From Flavobacteria bacterium RIFCSPLOWO2_12_FULL_31_7 (GTDB taxonomy: Bacteria > Bacteroidota > Bacteroidia > Flavobacteriales > Flavobacteriaceae), in assembly GCA_001800945.1 (NCBI GenBank), contig MGWJ01000024.1, positions 1-8,618 on the forward strand: a stretch of DNA of 8,618 nt, given 5' to 3'. The notes under the pieces are model-generated. The model searched no databases, was not told where the DNA came from, and was given only the letters and a program-made list of their open reading frames with translations. Position numbers and translations under genes: made by a program. Positions 6,875-8,618 of the stretch are shown one piece after another; the first letter of the stretch is position 1; every line of letters begins with the position of its first letter.

Positions 6875-7660
6875 ATGAAAAATAAAGAATTAATAGAATC
6901 TGGTAATTTAGAGTTGTATGTTTTTGGATTATTGTCTGAGGCAGAAACAGCTGAAATTGCCAAAATAGCTGCTGAAGATAGTGATGTTCTTAGTGAAATT
7001 GTTTCTATAGAGAAATCTGTTGTTGCTTTATCGTCTAGTTTTGCCCCAACATTATCGGCTGAGAATTATAGTAAAATCAAACAAAAATTAGATTTAGATA
7101 CAAACGTTATTCAATTGAAACCCAAATCAAATTTGAGTCAGTATATTGGATGGACGGCCGCTGCAGTTTTCTTGTTAACTTGTGGCTATTTATACAATCT
7201 ACAACAAAACAATGTAAATGAAATTGACGATTTGTTAAACAAAAAAAATGCGTTAGAACAAACTGTTTCTGCTAAAGAAAAATTAAATAATCAAATAAAC
7301 ACCTCGTATTCAGTATTAAAAGATGAGAATAATATTGTGGTTAAATTAGCAGGTCAAGCGATATCGCCAACATCATCTGCTAAAGTTTATTGGAATAATA
7401 AAACGAATAAAGTTTTTATTGATGCTTCGAGTTTACCCACGCCTCCAGAGGGAATGGTTTACCAAGTTTGGTCCTTAAAATTAGCACCGACATTAACACC
7501 AACAAGTATAGGATTGATAGACAATGCCGAAGATAAAATGAAATATTTAATTGAAGTTGACGGTACAGTAGGTGCAGAAGCTTTTGGTATTACTTTAGAG
7601 CCAGCGGGTGGAAGTAAAACACCAACTATGGAACAATTATATACTTTAGGAAAAGTTTAA
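6875..7660 (+). CDS. RskA-type membrane anti-sigma factor
   Basis: 261 residues. The cytoplasmic N-terminus (about 1-85) begins with ESGNLELYVFGLLSEAETAEI, the usual opening of RskA-like anti-sigma domains, with no zinc-binding HxxxCxxC motif. One transmembrane helix (about 90-108, IGWTAAAVFLLTCGYLYNL) follows. A short predicted coiled coil (about 110-145) leads to a periplasmic RskA domain (about 150-261) with AKVYWNNKTNKVFIDASSLP, PPEGMVYQVWSL and GAEAFGITLEPAGGS. Such proteins sequester their sigma factor at the inner membrane until a periplasmic signal, often through proteolysis, releases it. It is co-transcribed with the sigma gene. The inducing signal is not visible in the sequence. Confidence 0.92.
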   Translation: MKNKELIESGNLELYVFGLLSEAETAEIAKIAAEDSDVLSEIVSIEKSVVALSSSFAPTLSAENYSKIKQKLDLDTNVIQLKPKSNLSQYIGWTAAAVFLLTCGYLYNLQQNNVNEIDDLLNKKNALEQTVSAKEKLNNQINTSYSVLKDENNIVVKLAGQAISPTSSAKVYWNNKTNKVFIDASSLPTPPEGMVYQVWSLKLAPTLTPTSIGLIDNAEDKMKYLIEVDGTVGAEAFGITLEPAGGSKTPTMEQLYTLGKV

Positions 7661-7673
7661 TTAAATAATTTTT

Positions 7674-7690
7674 TTGGCACGCAATTTGAA
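7674..7690 (+). promoter_or_regulatory. Possible sigma-54 promoter of the small lipoprotein gene
   Basis: TTGGCACG (7674-7681), 4 bases, TTGAA (7686-7690). The -24 half is a perfect match to the sigma-54 consensus. The -12 half has TTGA instead of TTGC; GG-to-G spacing is correct. It sits 49 bases before the ATG at 7740. A competing housekeeping promoter with an exact TAnnTTTG box was not seen. The -12 deviation keeps this tentative. Confidence 0.5.
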
Positions 7691-7739
7691 TATTGGTATT
7701 TAAGTTCAAAAATTAATTAACTTATTTAAATCAACCAAA

Positions 7740-7991
7740 ATGAAAAAAGCAATTTTAGGTTTAGCATTCGTTGCTACAGTTTTAGTTTCTTGCGATGGCA
7801 AAAAGAAAGACGAATTAGAAAACAAAGTAGACTCTTTGGAAGTTAAAACAGAAGAAGTGATTGACACGGCTGCTGCGAAATTAGACAAAGCAGTTGATTC
7901 TACTCAAGCAAAAGCTGGAGAAGCTCTTGAGAAAGGTGCTGAGAAGTTAGATGCTGCTGCAGAAAAATTAAAAGAAGCTTCTAAAAAGTAA
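7740..7991 (+). CDS. Small helical lipoprotein
   Basis: 83 residues. The signal peptide ends in lipobox LVSC (Cys18), followed by charged DGKKKDE. The remaining residues are nearly all Ala, Lys, Glu and Asp in imperfect heptad or 11-residue periodicity (DTAAAKLDKAVDSTQAKAGE, EKGAEKLDAAAEKLKEASKK), predicting one long amphipathic helix or coiled coil similar to LEA-like or Lpp-like small proteins. The mature part has no cysteine beyond the lipidated one and no catalytic motif. It lies 79 bases after the anti-sigma gene, with its own possible promoter and a strong terminator, so it is probably a separate transcript. A stress-related envelope role would fit the composition but is only inferred. 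Confidence 0.82.
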   Translation: MKKAILGLAFVATVLVSCDGKKKDELENKVDSLEVKTEEVIDTAAAKLDKAVDSTQAKAGEALEKGAEKLDAAAEKLKEASKK

Positions 7992-8003
7992 TTCTTTGAA
8001 AGG

Positions 8004-8032
8004 AATCCCAATGAAAGTTGGGATTTTTTTTT
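8004..8032 (+). terminator. Intrinsic terminator after the small lipoprotein gene
   Basis: An 8-bp stem, AATCCCAA (8004-8011) with TTGGGATT (8018-8025), closes a 6-base loop and runs into nine T (8024-8032). It starts 12 bases after the stop codon and separates this gene from the convergent transporter gene, whose stop is at 8037-8035. On the minus strand there is no comparable T run, so it acts mainly rightward. Confidence 0.9.
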
Positions 8033-8034
8033 GT

Positions 8035-8618
8035 TTACTTCTTCTTATAATTAATCACAAAAACGCCAGCAATAATTAAAATTACGGCCATGATAAAATC
8101 TTTGGTCACTACTTCATTATTTAAATACCAACCTAAGAAAACGGCAATCACAGTATTTACATACGTTAAAATAGAAACCTGAATAGGCGTAACTCTTTGT
8201 AAAGCATATTGGTAACAAAACATCGCTACAACTGAACCAAAAACAGCTAAATAAACAACAGCTCCAATACTTTTTCCCGACCAAGATTCAATTTCTGAAC
8301 TTGGATGAAGCATAACCGCTAAAACAATCTGTATTAAAGAGGCTATAAAAAATTGATAAAATAAATTTAGCGATAAGTTATTTGGTTGGCTACTCAATTT
8401 CTTAGAATAAATAGTTCCTAAACCCCAACTTAATATCGCAATGCCTAAAAATAGTACTCCAGTTTTATAGTCAGGATTCAAAATATCACCTAAGCCGTCT
8501 TTAAAAATAAAAATTACTCCAGAAAAACCTAATAAAACTCCTAAAAAGCCTTTCCATGAAGGTTGTTGTAATTGACATCCTATACTTAATAAAAAGATAA
8601 CTACTGGATTTACAGCAC
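8035..8618 (-). CDS. EamA/DMT-family membrane transporter, N-terminus cut by the right edge
   Basis: The frame is open from the right edge to the TAA at 8037-8035, giving about 193 C-terminal residues of a family that is usually near 300. The visible part contains about six or seven hydrophobic helices: VNPVVIFLLS at the edge, FLGVLLGFSGVIFIF, GVLFLGIAILSWGLGTIYS, FYQFFIASLIQIVLAVML, AVVYLAVFGSVVAMFCYQYAL, VSILTYVNTVIAVFLGWYL and FIMAVILIIAGVFVINY. This corresponds to the end of the first EamA repeat plus the whole second repeat. The motif SILTYVNTVIAVFLGW near the C-terminus is characteristic. Members export small metabolites or amino acids; the substrate here cannot be told. It ends in lysines (YKKK). 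It converges on the small lipoprotein gene and appears unrelated to the sigma-controlled cluster. Confidence 0.92.
   Translation of the reverse strand, partial: AVNPVVIFLLSIGCQLQQPSWKGFLGVLLGFSGVIFIFKDGLGDILNPDYKTGVLFLGIAILSWGLGTIYSKKLSSQPNNLSLNLFYQFFIASLIQIVLAVMLHPSSEIESWSGKSIGAVVYLAVFGSVVAMFCYQYALQRVTPIQVSILTYVNTVIAVFLGWYLNNEVVTKDFIMAVILIIAGVFVINYKKK

Noticed and set aside
8479..8481. Start of the EamA gene at the TTG near 8481.
   Set aside because: The frame continues upstream to the window edge with further transmembrane helices of the same family, so the real start lies outside the window.
1..8618. CRISPR array, tRNA, rRNA, insertion sequence or phage integration features.
   Set aside because: No spaced direct repeats, cloverleaf, transposase or integrase motifs were seen on either strand.

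Overview
The window is AT-rich DNA from a Bacteroidota bacterium, most likely Flavobacterium or a close relative. The evidence is a SusC-like TonB-dependent receptor with a carboxypeptidase-regulatory-like N-terminal domain, Cys-anchored lipoproteins, A-rich leaders instead of Shine-Dalgarno sequences, an exact TTTG-N17-TAnnTTTG housekeeping promoter, and a secreted head/fibre-like protein of a type common in Flavobacteriaceae. I cannot fix the species.

Layout. Positions 1-4516 (minus strand) hold a four-gene envelope cluster, transcribed right to left: the N-terminal half of a DUF4331 protein (4516-3866), the C-terminal half of DUF4331 as a separate lipoprotein (3844-3296), a TPR lipoprotein (3219-1927), and a TonB-dependent receptor (1927 to beyond the left edge). 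An intrinsic terminator lies between the second and third genes. Upstream, also on the minus strand, is a 484-residue secreted fibre-like protein (6154-4700) closed by its own hairpin terminator. Divergent from it on the plus strand are an ECF sigma factor (6342-6872) and its RskA-type membrane anti-sigma factor (6875-7660). They are followed by a small helical lipoprotein (7740-7991) with its own terminator. The right edge carries the C-terminal part of an EamA/DMT-family transporter (8618-8035, minus).

How the parts fit. The most informative observation is regulatory. The only two leader regions of the minus-strand cluster, ahead of the DUF4331 operon and ahead of the fibre gene, share an identical bipartite element: TTTAAAACCAA, exactly 14 bases, then CGTAAATGT. 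An AACC/CGT pair with a 16-base core spacing is the usual architecture of an ECF promoter, and an ECF sigma/anti-sigma pair is encoded next door. The sigma gene itself has a housekeeping-type promoter and lacks the element. My reading is a self-contained envelope module: RskA-like anti-sigma releases the sigma factor, which turns on a secreted fibre-like protein, a two-piece DUF4331 system, a TPR lipoprotein and an outer-membrane receptor. The substrate or signal is unknown. The DUF4331 domain being split precisely into two separately exported proteins is the most unusual protein-level feature.

No rRNA, tRNA, CRISPR array, insertion sequence or phage integration gene was seen. No gene-free stretch exceeds 300 bases; the largest are 6155-6341 and 4517-4699, and both are filled with promoters or terminators.
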